A DNA stretch of 64,000 nucleotides from Paraburkholderia eburnea (GTDB taxonomy: Bacteria; Pseudomonadota; Gammaproteobacteria; Burkholderiales; Burkholderiaceae): positions 95,414-159,413 of the forward strand of contig NZ_PQGA01000014.1 of assembly GCF_002917095.1 (NCBI RefSeq). The letters run 5' to 3'. This document shows, one piece after another, positions 36,480 through 45,279 of this stretch (positions within the stretch are counted from its first letter, which is position 1; every line of letters begins with the position of its first letter). Made by a program: the position numbers and the translations under genes. The notes under the pieces were generated by a model. That model saw only the letters and a program-made list of their open reading frames with translations, ran no database searches and was not told the DNA's origin.

Positions 36480-37310
36480 TCAGCGGAAGAACAGTTGCGT
36501 GATCTTCGTGAGCGGGTAGTGCACGCTCGGCTGAATGCGCGCGGGCAAATCGAGCGGCTTGAGCAGCATCTTCACACACATATCCGCGGACAGATTGTGG
36601 CGCACCAGTTTGTTCACGCGCGCGGTGAGTTCGCGGTTGTAGGCCGAATCCTTCACGCGGTCGGGATAGCGGATCGCGAACACGTGACGCAGCGCGATCT
36701 CCGAGTCCTCGTTCTTGATCTCCATCACGCGACGCATCAGCGCACCGAGCACGGCCAGGCGCCCGTGCCCCTCGACCTGGTTGTACTTCTTGAAGTATTT
36801 GAAAAAGTGCTTGTAGTGACGCACTTCGTCGGTGCGGATGTTGTCGGTGATTTCCTTGAGCACCGGCTCGTCCGAACATTCGCCGATCGCCCGATAGAGC
36901 GTGGCCGTGCCCGTCTCCACCACGCAGCGCGCGACCATTTCCAGCGCACGCGTCTTCTCGAATTCTTCGAACGAGCAGGTCTTCGAATACTCCTCGAAGA
37001 ACTGGTTGAAGGCGGTGTCCCAGTCGAATTCCGGCCACACGTAGTTGATGTAGGTCTTCAGCGCGCGGCCGTGCTGAAGCTCCTCGTGTTCCCACTCGTT
37101 GTTGAGCCAGTCGGAAACCTCCGGGTCACCGTTGAAGAACACGCTCAGGTTGCTCGTGTACAGATCCGAGCCGCTTTCGATGAACGAGGCCGCGCACAGC
37201 AGCAGCAGCAGGTCTTCGTTCGCTGCGGCACGCTGCCGGTCGATCCGCGTGAGGTCGATGTCTTCGATGCGCCAAGGCATCACGTGACCTGGCTCAATAT
37301 CATTGCGCAT
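36480..37310 (-). CDS. Ferritin-like di-iron protein
   Basis: 276 residues, all helical, no signal peptide. The pattern E45, E76-E77-x-x-H80 (EHEELQH), E132, D161-E162-x-x-H165 (DEVRH) is the di-iron site of the ferritin-like superfamily, closest in spacing to acyl-ACP desaturases and AurF/rubrerythrin-type oxygenases. It is thus probably an oxygen-activating enzyme; the substrate cannot be told. GGGAG precedes the ATG at about nine bases. Single gene, convergent with rhlE. Confidence 0.8.
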   Translation of the reverse strand: MRNDIEPGHVMPWRIEDIDLTRIDRQRAAANEDLLLLLCAASFIESGSDLYTSNLSVFFNGDPEVSDWLNNEWEHEELQHGRALKTYINYVWPEFDWDTAFNQFFEEYSKTCSFEEFEKTRALEMVARCVVETGTATLYRAIGECSDEPVLKEITDNIRTDEVRHYKHFFKYFKKYNQVEGHGRLAVLGALMRRVMEIKNEDSEIALRHVFAIRYPDRVKDSAYNRELTARVNKLVRHNLSADMCVKMLLKPLDLPARIQPSVHYPLTKITQLFFR

Positions 37311-38167
37311 TCTGTCGTGCTCCCAAAGCGGTATCGGCCCATGCTGCACCGGTCCTCGCTACCCGGTCTTGCGCCCAGTCCGCGTAGCGAAAGGTACCAG
37401 CCCTTTTTGCTTCATCTTAGCTGCTGTTTCGCAAAGCTGCAGTCCGATAGGACAGACCGATCCCAATCCCCGCAGTTCCAGGAAGTATCGACTTGTAAGC
37501 CTCGCGTGGGCGGATAGCCGAACTTATGCACATTCCGGCTGACAGCGGATTCGGACCTGGTTTTCCAGTGCGTCGGGGGCCACGCCTCACGCCGCGCCCG
37601 ATGGCTGCGGGCATGCATCGGTTTGCAGTCCCGTGCAATTGGCGCGCCTGAAAGCTGACCTCAAGCTGATGAGCGCGCCAAAACGCATAACCGAGGAATC
37701 CTTCCACGCTGGTCGCTTGACGTTACTTGGGCAAGCCGCGCACCCGCGCACGCGACGGCTTCGACGAGATGGCGCATTGCATCGACGGGCACGGCACCCC
37801 ATGGCGCGAGCCACTGCGCATTCTTGCGTCGCGGTACGAACTTCAAGTGAAATCAAGGATCTGCGCGCGCGCCTCGACCGCCGCAGCACGCGTCCATTGT
37901 CAAACGGAATATTTTTGGGGTGTGGTTTGTACAACGCAGCGGGTTTGCCTACACTGCAGTTCCCCGGCGCCGATCCAGGCCGGATGCCGTTTGGTTGATT
38001 CGTCGATCGCCTCCCTGGCCGATGACGCACGACAGCAAACGATCCGCCCATCCGGCACGCGCATCGCGCCGTTGCAGGCTTTCACGCACGCCCACCGCAT
38101 GACTGTCAGCTCGCCGCCCCGCCCGGCTGCGCGCGTTGACCTCTGATGCGGCAACACGGAGAGAAAG
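37311..38167. other. Long region without a supported gene
   Basis: 857 bases between the ferritin-like gene and a small ORF. Several short frames are open (for example 37633-37998 on plus), but none has a good ribosome site, a family pattern or the codon bias of the neighbours. A few phrases, such as GTCAGCCGGAATGTGCA on the minus strand near 37520-37550, look like ends of IS21-type elements, but no transposase can be read. It may be a decayed insertion or regulatory sequence. Confidence 0.4.
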
Positions 38168-38365
38168 ATGCTGAGTCCGCATGAATTCGCCACCCTGCTG
38201 CTAGTGAAGGACGCGCCCAACCAGATCGACATGGAACGCGAAGAACTGGACGCCCTCCTCGAACGCCAACTCGTCCAACTGGAACGCCTCGCCTCCGGCC
38301 TTCAGCAATGGCGACTGACCGAAATCGGCGATTCTGCGTTGCGCGCGATCAAACGATGTTCCTGA
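38168..38365 (+). CDS. Small conserved-looking protein
   Basis: 65 residues: MLSPHEFATLLLVKDAPNQI... ending LTEIGDSALRAIKRCS. GGAGAGAAAG just before the ATG is a good ribosome site. The composition (acidic middle, leucine-rich) is consistent with a small helical hairpin. LTEIGDSALRAI resembles the end of a winged helix. I recall similar short hypothetical genes in Burkholderia but assign no function. Confidence 0.65.
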   Translation: MLSPHEFATLLLVKDAPNQIDMEREELDALLERQLVQLERLASGLQQWRLTEIGDSALRAIKRCS

Positions 38366-38602
38366 ACCGGGCGAGCGCGACGCGCTTGTCTGCCCGCAAA
38401 CGATCGGCTTAGGCATGACCCCATTCTCTCGACCTGTGCGGCCGCCGGGATAGTCCGCCAGAACGCTGTGTCGAGCCCATCCCCGATGCAGGCGCACGGC
38501 AGTAGACGTTTGCGCCTGCAGTGCATGGTCACGCGGACCCGCGCGCTTCATGCCCGCGTGACCATTTTTTTACCGCTGTCGCTGTTAGTCCTGGCCGCTC
38601 GA

Positions 38603-38998
38603 TCAACCGCCGCGCAACGTCGGGTCCGCCGACGCGCGCCACGTCAGCGCCTGCGCGCGCTGCGCGTTTAGATACGCGACCCACGCGTTACGCGCATCCG
38701 TACCGGCACCGCTGGCGTTCGCTGAATAATGCTGCGCGAGTCCCGCCTGGAAGCCGCAGAACTGATCCTGCGGCAGCTTGCCATGGCGGTTCGCGACATA
38801 GGCGTCATAGACCGCCGAATAAACGGCCTGCGTGTCCGCGCCATAATCGGGCTGCGGCGCGCCGCACATCTGCTGCAGATCGGCGAAGGCCGGCGCACGC
38901 CATCCGCCCACCAGCCCCGACGTATTCGCGCACCCGGCCAGGCCTGCGGCCGCGCACCCGACAAGCACCGCCGCGCCGATCATCGCAAGTCCACGCAT
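38603..38998 (-). CDS. Small outer-membrane lipoprotein of unknown function
   Basis: 131 residues. The N-terminus MRGLAMIGAAVLVGCAAAGLAGC ends in a lipobox (LAGC) with alanine at +2, so it should be sorted to the outer membrane. The mature part has two cysteines (MCGAPQPDY and QFCGFQAG) and a helical stretch VYSAVYDAYVANRHG. GGGGA precedes the ATG. No family recognised. Confidence 0.7.
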   Translation of the reverse strand: MRGLAMIGAAVLVGCAAAGLAGCANTSGLVGGWRAPAFADLQQMCGAPQPDYGADTQAVYSAVYDAYVANRHGKLPQDQFCGFQAGLAQHYSANASGAGTDARNAWVAYLNAQRAQALTWRASADPTLRGG

Positions 38999-39213
38999 CG
39001 CATTCCCCACTGTCGAATTGATCGCTCATTGTCGCATCGCGCGGCGCCCGCGGCACCCTGGCCGTTCGGCCAGCGCGAGCAGCGCCCTCGCCAGCCGACG
39101 CCGCACGCGCAAAAGCACGTATCATTAGGCCTTCAAATGTCCCGCCTTGCCGGCCCACGCGGGCTTGCCGCCTTATTCAGGCCGTGAGCTTCCCCGCTTT
39201 TTTCGTTTTGCGC

Positions 39214-39900
39214 ATGATCGACCATCTCATCTGCGACTGCGACGGCGTGCTCGTCGACAGCGAAGTCATTGCCGACCACGTCATCTTCGATACCCTCAGC
39301 CGCACGTTTCCCGGCGTCGATTTCCGCGCCGCCGTGGCCGCAGCGTTCGGCCAGCAGACCTCGCGCTTTCTCGCCGACGTCGCCACGCGTTTCGATCTCA
39401 CGATGCCCGAGAATTTTCTCGACACCATCGATCACAACTGCGAAGTCGCGATCGCCGAATCGGTCAGCCCGATCAATGGCGTGCGCGACGCGCTGCGCCA
39501 GGTCAAGCTGCCCGCCGCCGTGGTCTCGAACAGCCGCCTCACGCGCGTGCACGCCTCGGTGCGGCGCGCCGGACTCGATACGATCTTCGGCGAGCGCATC
39601 TTCAGCGCCGAGCAGGTCGCGCGGCCCAAGCCTTATCCGGATGTCTATCTGCACGCGGCGCAGACGCTCGGCGTCGAGCCGTCGCGCTGCCTCGTGGTGG
39701 AGGACAGCATCTCGGGGCTGAACGCCGCGCGCGCGGCCGGGATGAAAACGATCGCCTTCGTGGGCGCGAGCCATATCCCGTCGGGCTATGCCGACGTGCT
39801 GCGCGAGATGGGCATCACGCGCATCATGGAGCACATGGACGAATTGCCCGCGCTCGTGGAAGCGGGCGTACGCGGTGAGTTCGGCGACGTGCAGTCGTAA
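39214..39900 (+). CDS. HAD-superfamily phosphatase (phosphoglycolate phosphatase-like)
   Basis: 228 residues. Motif I DCDGVLVDSE holds the nucleophile aspartate, motif II VVSNSR, motif III lysine in ARPKPYPDVY, motif IV VVEDSISGLNAA. The cap is an alpha-helical C1 type, as in YieH/Gph. Substrate unknown: 6-phosphogluconate, phosphoglycolate and sugar phosphates are candidates. A GTG ten codons upstream is in frame, but the conserved start is MIDHLICDCDG. Confidence 0.88.
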   Translation: MIDHLICDCDGVLVDSEVIADHVIFDTLSRTFPGVDFRAAVAAAFGQQTSRFLADVATRFDLTMPENFLDTIDHNCEVAIAESVSPINGVRDALRQVKLPAAVVSNSRLTRVHASVRRAGLDTIFGERIFSAEQVARPKPYPDVYLHAAQTLGVEPSRCLVVEDSISGLNAARAAGMKTIAFVGASHIPSGYADVLREMGITRIMEHMDELPALVEAGVRGEFGDVQS

Positions 39901-39932
39901 CGCCAACCGCCAGATGGACAAAACGGCGGGAC

Positions 39933-39979
39933 AAAACGGCGCGTGGGCCACCAGGGCCACACGCGCCGTTTTCGTTTTT
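39933..39979. terminator. Bidirectional terminator between the HAD gene and ribB
   Basis: A perfect 13-bp stem (AAAACGGCGCGTG at 39933-39945 and CACGCGCCGTTTT at 39960-39972) has T runs on both sides: TTTTCGTTTTT on plus and TTTT on minus. It separates two convergent genes. Confidence 0.9.
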
Positions 39980-40012
39980 ACGGGCGCATCACAGCGCCCG
40001 TGAGCCTGCGCC

Positions 40013-40732
40013 TCAAACCAGCTCGGCGTTACGCTCGCGCGCGAGCGCCAGCGACTCGCGGAACTCGACCAGTTCGGCGATCGTGAGCATCGGCAGGTTG
40101 TGCAGCTTCGCGAAGTCGTCGACCTCTTTGCCGCGCGCCATCGTGCCGTCCGGATTCATCAGCTCGCACAGCACGCCGGCCGGCGCGAGACCCGCCAGCG
40201 CGGCCAGATCGACCGTGCCTTCGGTGTGGCCACGGCGCGCCAGCACGCCGCCTGGCTGCGCGCGCAGCGGGAACACGTGGCCGGGGCGCACGATGTCTTC
40301 GGGCTTCGCATCGGCGGCGATGGCCGCGCGGATCGTCGTCACGCGGTCGGCGGCCGACACGCCCGTGCTCACGCCGTCGCGCGCCTCGATCGAGACCGTG
40401 AAGGCGGTGCGGTTGCGGCTTTCGTTATGCGAAACCATCGGCGGCAGTTCGAGCGCTTCCACTTTCTCGTCGGAAAGGCACAGGCAGACGATGCCGCTGC
40501 ATTCGCGGATGAAAAGCGCCATTGTCTCGTTGGTCAGGCGCTCGGCGGCGCACACGAGATCGGCTTCGTCTTCGCGGTCGTGGTCGTCCTGCAGCACGAC
40601 CGGGCGGCCTTCGCGCATGGCTTGCAGCGCGGCGGCAATGCGCGGTGGCACCGCTTCGGTGTCGAGCAGGGGGAGATCGGCGATGGCGTCGAGCGGCGCA
40701 TCGGCGGATACAGCATTGCGGGTAAAGGACAT
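40013..40732 (-). CDS. ribB: 3,4-dihydroxy-2-butanone 4-phosphate synthase
   Basis: 239 residues, stand-alone RibB without a GTP cyclohydrolase II domain. It makes the four-carbon unit of riboflavin from ribulose 5-phosphate. Signatures are DDHDREDEADLV (acidic active-site loop), RPGHVFPLRAQPGG and RRGHTEGTVDLA. GAGGAG lies eight bases before the ATG. An FMN riboswitch sits about 190 bases upstream, so expression should fall when FMN is plentiful. Confidence 0.96.
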   Translation of the reverse strand: MSFTRNAVSADAPLDAIADLPLLDTEAVPPRIAAALQAMREGRPVVLQDDHDREDEADLVCAAERLTNETMALFIRECSGIVCLCLSDEKVEALELPPMVSHNESRNRTAFTVSIEARDGVSTGVSAADRVTTIRAAIAADAKPEDIVRPGHVFPLRAQPGGVLARRGHTEGTVDLAALAGLAPAGVLCELMNPDGTMARGKEVDDFAKLHNLPMLTIAELVEFRESLALARERNAELV

Positions 40733-40921
40733 GTGAAACGCTCCTCGCAAGAGTTGGGCGAAAAACGTTTCAGGGCATTGCAAACAGACAGGAATCCCCG
40801 TCGCACGTCGTCCGGCACACGCAACGCATCTCGAAAATCGGCGGATAAGACCAATCGGCAATGACACGCGCGCAGGCCGAAAAGCCGCGGCGGATGGGCA
40901 AACATGACCATCTGCACATCT

Positions 40922-41083
40922 TCTTCCATCCGGACTATGACCGTCGGCTCTGGCTTCGCACCAGATCTGCTGACCCCACGCAAGTCATACACATTCGCGC
41001 GGGCGCTCGCGGGCTTGCTGGCTGTTGCCTTACGGCGCAGCCGGCTTACCGCCGGTGGGGAATTTCACCCCGCCCTGAAGACG
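40922..41083 (-). promoter_or_regulatory. FMN riboswitch (RFN element) upstream of ribB
   Basis: Read on the minus strand, the RFN blocks come in order: GGGCGGGGTGAAATTCCCCA, CCGGCGGTAAGCC, AGCCCGCGAGC, GGTCAGCAGATCTGGTG, GCCAGAGCCGACGGTCATAG and TCCGGATGGAAGAAG. The first and last segments form the closing P1 helix. All six conserved parts are present. The leader continues about 190 bases to ribB without a clear terminator, so control may act on translation or through a longer fold. Confidence 0.95.
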
Positions 41084-41226
41084 CACTGATTACCGGTTTA
41101 CTACCTGATTTAACCGGCGGGCAAAGGATACAACAGGCCGCGCTTTCGTGCAGCGCGGTAAAAAACCAGTAGACAAAGGGCGCGCGACGGGTCTTGTGCA
41201 GTGCACCACGCCGCTTCGCGATTCGC

Positions 41227-42084
41227 TCACGCCGGCTGCTGCGCGGCCAGCGCTTCGCTGCTGCCCGTGCCGACATTCGCGCCCAGGCCTTGCGGCACGT
41301 CCCAGCGCGGCGGCGTTTCGGCGTTGAGCGTCACGCGGAACACGCGCGCCTCGGTGTCGCCGGGGTTGCGCAGGCTGTGCGGCTGATCGGCGTCGAAGAC
41401 GATGGCATCACCGGTCGCGAGCAACTGGCGGCGGTCGTGCACGCTCACCTCCAGCGTGCCTTCGCTCACCACGAGATTGACGGTCGTGCCCGGCGCGCGG
41501 CGCGTACCCGGTTCCGTGTGCAGCGGCGCGATGCGCAGTTCGTGGAATTCCGCGATGGCCGGGCCGTCCTCGGGATACAGCGCACGCGCCGAATAGCGGC
41601 CATCGGCGCTCACGCGGCGCGCGGCGCGATCGGCGGGCAGATGCTCGAAGCCGCTCACGGCATGGCGGCGCAGAAACGCCGACACCGAAACCTTGAGCGC
41701 CGCCGCCACCTTGCACAGCACCTTGATCGACGGCACGCTGCGCGCCGACTCCACCTGCGCGAGCATGGCGCGCGAGACGCCCGAAGCGCGGGCCAGTGCG
41801 TCGAGCGACAGTTGCCGCTCGGCGCGCAGTCGCGCGAGATTCACGCCAACCAGATATTCGAGGGCGTCGAACGGACCTTCGCCGCGCGCCGCAGCGTGCG
41901 CATGGCCGCCCGACGTATCGACGCCCGACACATCGGCGGAAAGCGCCGAAGCCTGCGCGGCGAAATCGTCCGTATCGACATCAACCCGATCATGTTGCGA
42001 ATCCGTCGTCCGATGCGTAGTACTGCGATGTACGGCCGGACGATCGGCCTGCGCGTCCCTCACGAGCGCGAGCGGTGAATGCAT
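41227..42084 (-). CDS. XRE-family regulator with cupin domain
   Basis: 285 residues. A polar N-terminal 70 residues is followed by a helix-turn-helix (about 80-138: NLARLRAERQLSLDALARASGVSRAMLAQVE) and a C-terminal cupin_2 barrel (about 200-270: TVNLVVSEGTLEVSVHDRRQLLATGDAIVFDADQPHSLRN). Such proteins sense small ligands and control catabolic or efflux genes. GGGAGG precedes the ATG. It lies 163 bases downstream of the MFS gene on the same strand; control of that exporter is possible, not shown. Confidence 0.9.
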   Translation of the reverse strand: MHSPLALVRDAQADRPAVHRSTTHRTTDSQHDRVDVDTDDFAAQASALSADVSGVDTSGGHAHAAARGEGPFDALEYLVGVNLARLRAERQLSLDALARASGVSRAMLAQVESARSVPSIKVLCKVAAALKVSVSAFLRRHAVSGFEHLPADRAARRVSADGRYSARALYPEDGPAIAEFHELRIAPLHTEPGTRRAPGTTVNLVVSEGTLEVSVHDRRQLLATGDAIVFDADQPHSLRNPGDTEARVFRVTLNAETPPRWDVPQGLGANVGTGSSEALAAQQPA

Positions 42085-42247
42085 GGCTGCCTCCCAGGCG
42101 CGCCGTAAATGGCGCTAGAACTTGAATGGAGGCAAGACTAGCATCGGGTCCCGCCGCGCCCAACGAAGTTATCTTCACACTGATATCAGCATTGCAGAGC
42201 GCGATTTCGGGAATGCTTTCGCGTCCTGACGATATGGGCGCAGCGGT

Positions 42248-43447
42248 TCAGCAGGCGTCCTGCTGCACCGCGACTTTGACAGCGCCCGCCGCGCCCGAAA
42301 GCGTGTTGCGCGAGTCGAGCCGCGCCGCGATCCACGTCAACAAGAGCGCCGCGATCGCGACCACCGCCGCCACCCAGGGCAGCGCATCGAGCGCCACGCC
42401 GCGCGCGATCGCCAGGCCGCCCAGCCATGCGCCCAGCGCATTGCCCACATTGAAGGCGCCGATGTTGAGCGTCGAGGCGAGATTCGGCGCGGCGGCGGCC
42501 TTCGCGACCACGCGCATCTGCAGCGGCGGCACGGTCGCGAACGCGGCGATACCCCACACGAACAGCGTGATCGCGGCGGCCACGCTCGAATGGCTGGTCT
42601 TCGTGAAGATCGCCATGACCACGGCGAGCGCGACGAGAATGCCCATCAGCGACGGCATCAGCGCGCGGTCCGCCAGCTTGCCGCCGAGCGTGTTGCCAAG
42701 CGTGAGGCCCACGCCGAACAGCACGAGCATGAGCGTGACGCCACGCGGCGAGAAACCGCTCACCTGTTCGAGGATCGGCGCGATGTAGGTGAACACGACG
42801 AAGACGCCGCCAAAACCCAGCACCGTCATGCCGAGCGCCATCCACACCTGCGGATCGCGCAGTACGCGCACTTCGTGGCCAAGGCTGACGGGGCCGCTGT
42901 CGTGTTTATTCGGCACGAGCGCCGTCACGCCGATCAGCGAAATCACGCCGAGACCGCTCACGATCCAGAACGCCACGCGCCAGCCGAACTGCTGGCCGAT
43001 GGCCGTGCCGAACGGCACGCCCAGCACGGTTGCGAGCGTGAGGCCGGTGAACATCAGCGCGATGGCGCTCGCGCGCTTTTCCTGCGGCACGAGCGAGGCC
43101 GCGACCACGGCGCCGATGCCGAAGAACGAACCGTGCGCGAACGACGCCACGACGCGCGCGACCATCAGCAGCGAGTAGTTGCCGGCGACGGCGCACATCA
43201 CGTTGCCGACGATGAACACGCCCATCAGCAGTTGCAGCGCGAGCTTGCGCGGCATGCGGCTGGTGAGTACGGCGAGCAGCGGCGCGCCCACGGCCACGCC
43301 GAGCGCGTAGCCGGTCACGAGCAGGCCGGCGGCAGGAATCGTCACGCCCAGATCGCGCGCGACGTCGGGCAACAGGCCCATGATGAGGAACTCGGTGGTA
43401 CCGATGGCAAAGGCGCTGATCGCCAGCGCGAGCAAGGGGATAGGCAT
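42248..43447 (-). CDS. DHA1-family MFS exporter (AraJ-like)
   Basis: 399 residues, twelve membrane helices. The start AISAFAIGTTEFLIMGLLPDVARDLGVTIPAAGLLVTGYALGVAVGAPLL is the AraJ/YdhP signature of drug or sugar exporters. Loop 2-3 reads TSRMPRKLALQLLMG. CGGAGA precedes the ATG. The VOC gene 48 bases upstream on the same strand is likely co-transcribed. The substrate cannot be read from the sequence. Confidence 0.92.
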   Translation of the reverse strand: MPIPLLALAISAFAIGTTEFLIMGLLPDVARDLGVTIPAAGLLVTGYALGVAVGAPLLAVLTSRMPRKLALQLLMGVFIVGNVMCAVAGNYSLLMVARVVASFAHGSFFGIGAVVAASLVPQEKRASAIALMFTGLTLATVLGVPFGTAIGQQFGWRVAFWIVSGLGVISLIGVTALVPNKHDSGPVSLGHEVRVLRDPQVWMALGMTVLGFGGVFVVFTYIAPILEQVSGFSPRGVTLMLVLFGVGLTLGNTLGGKLADRALMPSLMGILVALAVVMAIFTKTSHSSVAAAITLFVWGIAAFATVPPLQMRVVAKAAAAPNLASTLNIGAFNVGNALGAWLGGLAIARGVALDALPWVAAVVAIAALLLTWIAARLDSRNTLSGAAGAVKVAVQQDAC

Positions 43448-43495
43448 CGAAATCTCCGATTGAAGCCTGGATATTGGATAAACGGTCAGTACGGA

Positions 43496-43918
43496 TCAAC
43501 TCGCCGCCGTCACGAACTCGACGACGACGCCCGGCGCCAGCGCCACGAAGAGCTGGCGCTCGCCGCTCAAGGGCACGTCCGCGAGCTGGTACGGTAGATC
43601 GTGCGCCGCGAGCCGCGCGAGCAGCGCCTGCCATTCGTCGCCGGGCGCGACGCGCAACGCCACATGATCGAAACGCGGCGCGACGCGAGCGGGCCGCGCG
43701 CCGGGCATCGTCGACTCGACCAGATGGACGATGGGGCGAGCATCGGCTCCGTTCGCTCCGGTCGCTCCGGTCGCTCCGGTCGCTCCGTTCGAATAAAGCC
43801 AGTAGCCGCCCACCGAAAACGGCGGGCGCGGGCCGTTCTCCAGACCGGCGACATCGCAGAAAAAGCGGCGCGCGCCTTCCAGATCGGGCGTGACGAGGGT
43901 GACGTGATCGAGTTGCAT
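43496..43918 (-). CDS. VOC-family (glyoxalase fold) protein
   Basis: 140 residues with two beta-alpha-beta-beta-beta modules: MQLDHVTLVTPDLEGARRFFCDVAGLENGPRPPF and VAPRFDHVALRV...ALAPGVVVEFV. Metal ligands are likely the His in LDHVTL and FDHVAL and a C-terminal Glu. The family includes lyases, dioxygenases and resistance proteins. A loop (GATGATGATGANGAD) is encoded by a 9-bp tandem repeat. It is divergent from the lysR gene. Confidence 0.85.
   Translation of the reverse strand: MQLDHVTLVTPDLEGARRFFCDVAGLENGPRPPFSVGGYWLYSNGATGATGATGANGADARPIVHLVESTMPGARPARVAPRFDHVALRVAPGDEWQALLARLAAHDLPYQLADVPLSGERQLFVALAPGVVVEFVTAAS
43746..43790. repeat. Five-copy 9-bp tandem repeat inside the VOC gene
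   Basis: Units read GCTCCGTTC, GCTCCGGTC, GCTCCGGTC, GCTCCGGTC, GCTCCGTTC on the plus strand. The period is a multiple of three, so changes in copy number keep the VOC reading frame and only change a Gly-Ala-Thr loop. Confidence 0.9.
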
Positions 43919-44005
43919 GACGTGTCCTTGGCCGCAGGCAGCGGGAAAACCCTGAAACACGCGCATTGTCCGCGCTACACGCGATTTTGATAATTGGCGT
44001 AGCAT

Positions 44006-44020
44006 TTGAAGCATTTTCAA
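44006..44020. promoter_or_regulatory. LysR-type dyad between VOC and lysR genes
   Basis: TTGAA-GCATT-TTCAA is a perfect 5-bp inverted repeat 20 bases before the lysR start, in the divergent region, and fits the loose LysR site pattern (T-N11-A type dyads, often 15 bp). Confidence 0.45.
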
Positions 44021-44040
44021 TCGTTATCGAATAATCGCGT

Positions 44041-45039
44041 ATGGACAATCTCGGCGACGTGCGCCTTTTCGTGGAGGCGGCGCGGCTCGGCAGCCTGTCG
44101 GCGGCGGGCCGCAAGCTCGGCCTCACGCCCGCTGCGGCCAGCGCCCGCCTCGCGCGGCTCGAAGCCGAACTGCATGCGCGCCTGTTCGAGCGCACCACTC
44201 GCCAGTTGCGGCTCACCGACGAAGGGCGCAGCTATCTCACCTGTAGCGAGCACGCGCTGCGCTCGCTCGACGACGCCAAGGCCGCGCTTCAGGAGGGCCA
44301 GAACGCCGTGCGCGGCAAGGTGCGGATTTCGGCGACGTCCGACTTCGGCCGCAATCTGCTGATGACGTGGCTCGACGAGTTCCGCGCGCGCTATCCCGAA
44401 GTGCGTTTCGCGCTCACGCTCACCGATTCGATCTCGAATCTCGTGCAGGAAGACATCGATCTGGCGATCCGCTTCGGCACGCCGACCGACGGCTCGCTGA
44501 TCGCGCGGCGGCTCGCGCCCAACCCGCGCGTGCTGTGCGCGGCGCCCAAATACATCGCGCAGCGCGGCGAGCCGCGCGAGCCTGCCGATCTGGCCCGTTT
44601 CGACTGCATCGTGATCGGCTCGCCCGCGGGGTCGGTCAATGAATGGCGTTTCACGCGCGATAACGAATCGCAAACCTACGTCGTGCCGCTGGAGGATGCG
44701 CTGGAAAGCTCCGACGGCGAAGCCGTGCGTCAGTGGACGCTGTGCGGTTACGGGTTGTCGGTGAAATCGATCTGGGACGTGGCCGACGACCTGCGCGCCG
44801 GGCGTCTGCAGATCGTCATGCCGCAGTGGCGCTACGCGGACGCGCCCGTGCACGCGCTCTACCACCGCAACCGCTATCTGGCGCCGCGCGTGCGCGCCCT
44901 GCTGGACTTCCTGACCGAGCGCTTCGCGCAGACTTCGGACGAATTGAACGCGCTCGTGCCCTGCGACGCGGACGCCGCGCAGCGCGTGGCAACCCCCGCC
45001 GCAAGCCCGGCGCGGCGTCGCAAGGCCGTGGGCGCATAA
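44041..45039 (+). CDS. LysR-family transcriptional regulator
   Basis: 332 residues. The winged helix-turn-helix covers about residues 4-60 (DVRLFVEAARLGSLSAAGRKLGLTPAAASARLARLEAELHARLFERT). The rest is the two-lobed effector domain (GKVRISATSDFGRNLLMTWLDEFRARYPEV...DIDLAIRFG). Closest by eye to the CrgA/DhcR-type group. It is divergent from the VOC-MFS pair, which it likely controls. A polar tail of about 30 residues ends the protein. Confidence 0.94.
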   Translation: MDNLGDVRLFVEAARLGSLSAAGRKLGLTPAAASARLARLEAELHARLFERTTRQLRLTDEGRSYLTCSEHALRSLDDAKAALQEGQNAVRGKVRISATSDFGRNLLMTWLDEFRARYPEVRFALTLTDSISNLVQEDIDLAIRFGTPTDGSLIARRLAPNPRVLCAAPKYIAQRGEPREPADLARFDCIVIGSPAGSVNEWRFTRDNESQTYVVPLEDALESSDGEAVRQWTLCGYGLSVKSIWDVADDLRAGRLQIVMPQWRYADAPVHALYHRNRYLAPRVRALLDFLTERFAQTSDELNALVPCDADAAQRVATPAASPARRRKAVGA

Positions 45040-45279
45040 GGCTATAATGTCGGATTACGCTGAACGACGGTTCGCGCCGCAAACACAGTGGCACTAAAAA
45101 GCCCATGCTCAGGCAAAAGCACCAGTAAAAGCCGCTAGCGAACCGCCCCACCGTGCGCCTCCGGCCCTCGCGGCCCGGCCACCCGTTTCAGCCCTCATTT
45201 TTCACCGTAGTCCCGACGTGCATTGAGTGCATCAACCGGACGACGCCCCCAGGTGAACCACTGCGAACGGCGAAACCCG

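Noticed and set aside
37500..37560. IS21-like element end
   Set aside because: Only a vague resemblance over a few bases; no transposase frame or inverted repeat pair could be found.
37633..37998. 121-codon plus-strand frame in the gene desert
   Set aside because: No ribosome site, no family pattern, and composition unlike neighbouring genes.
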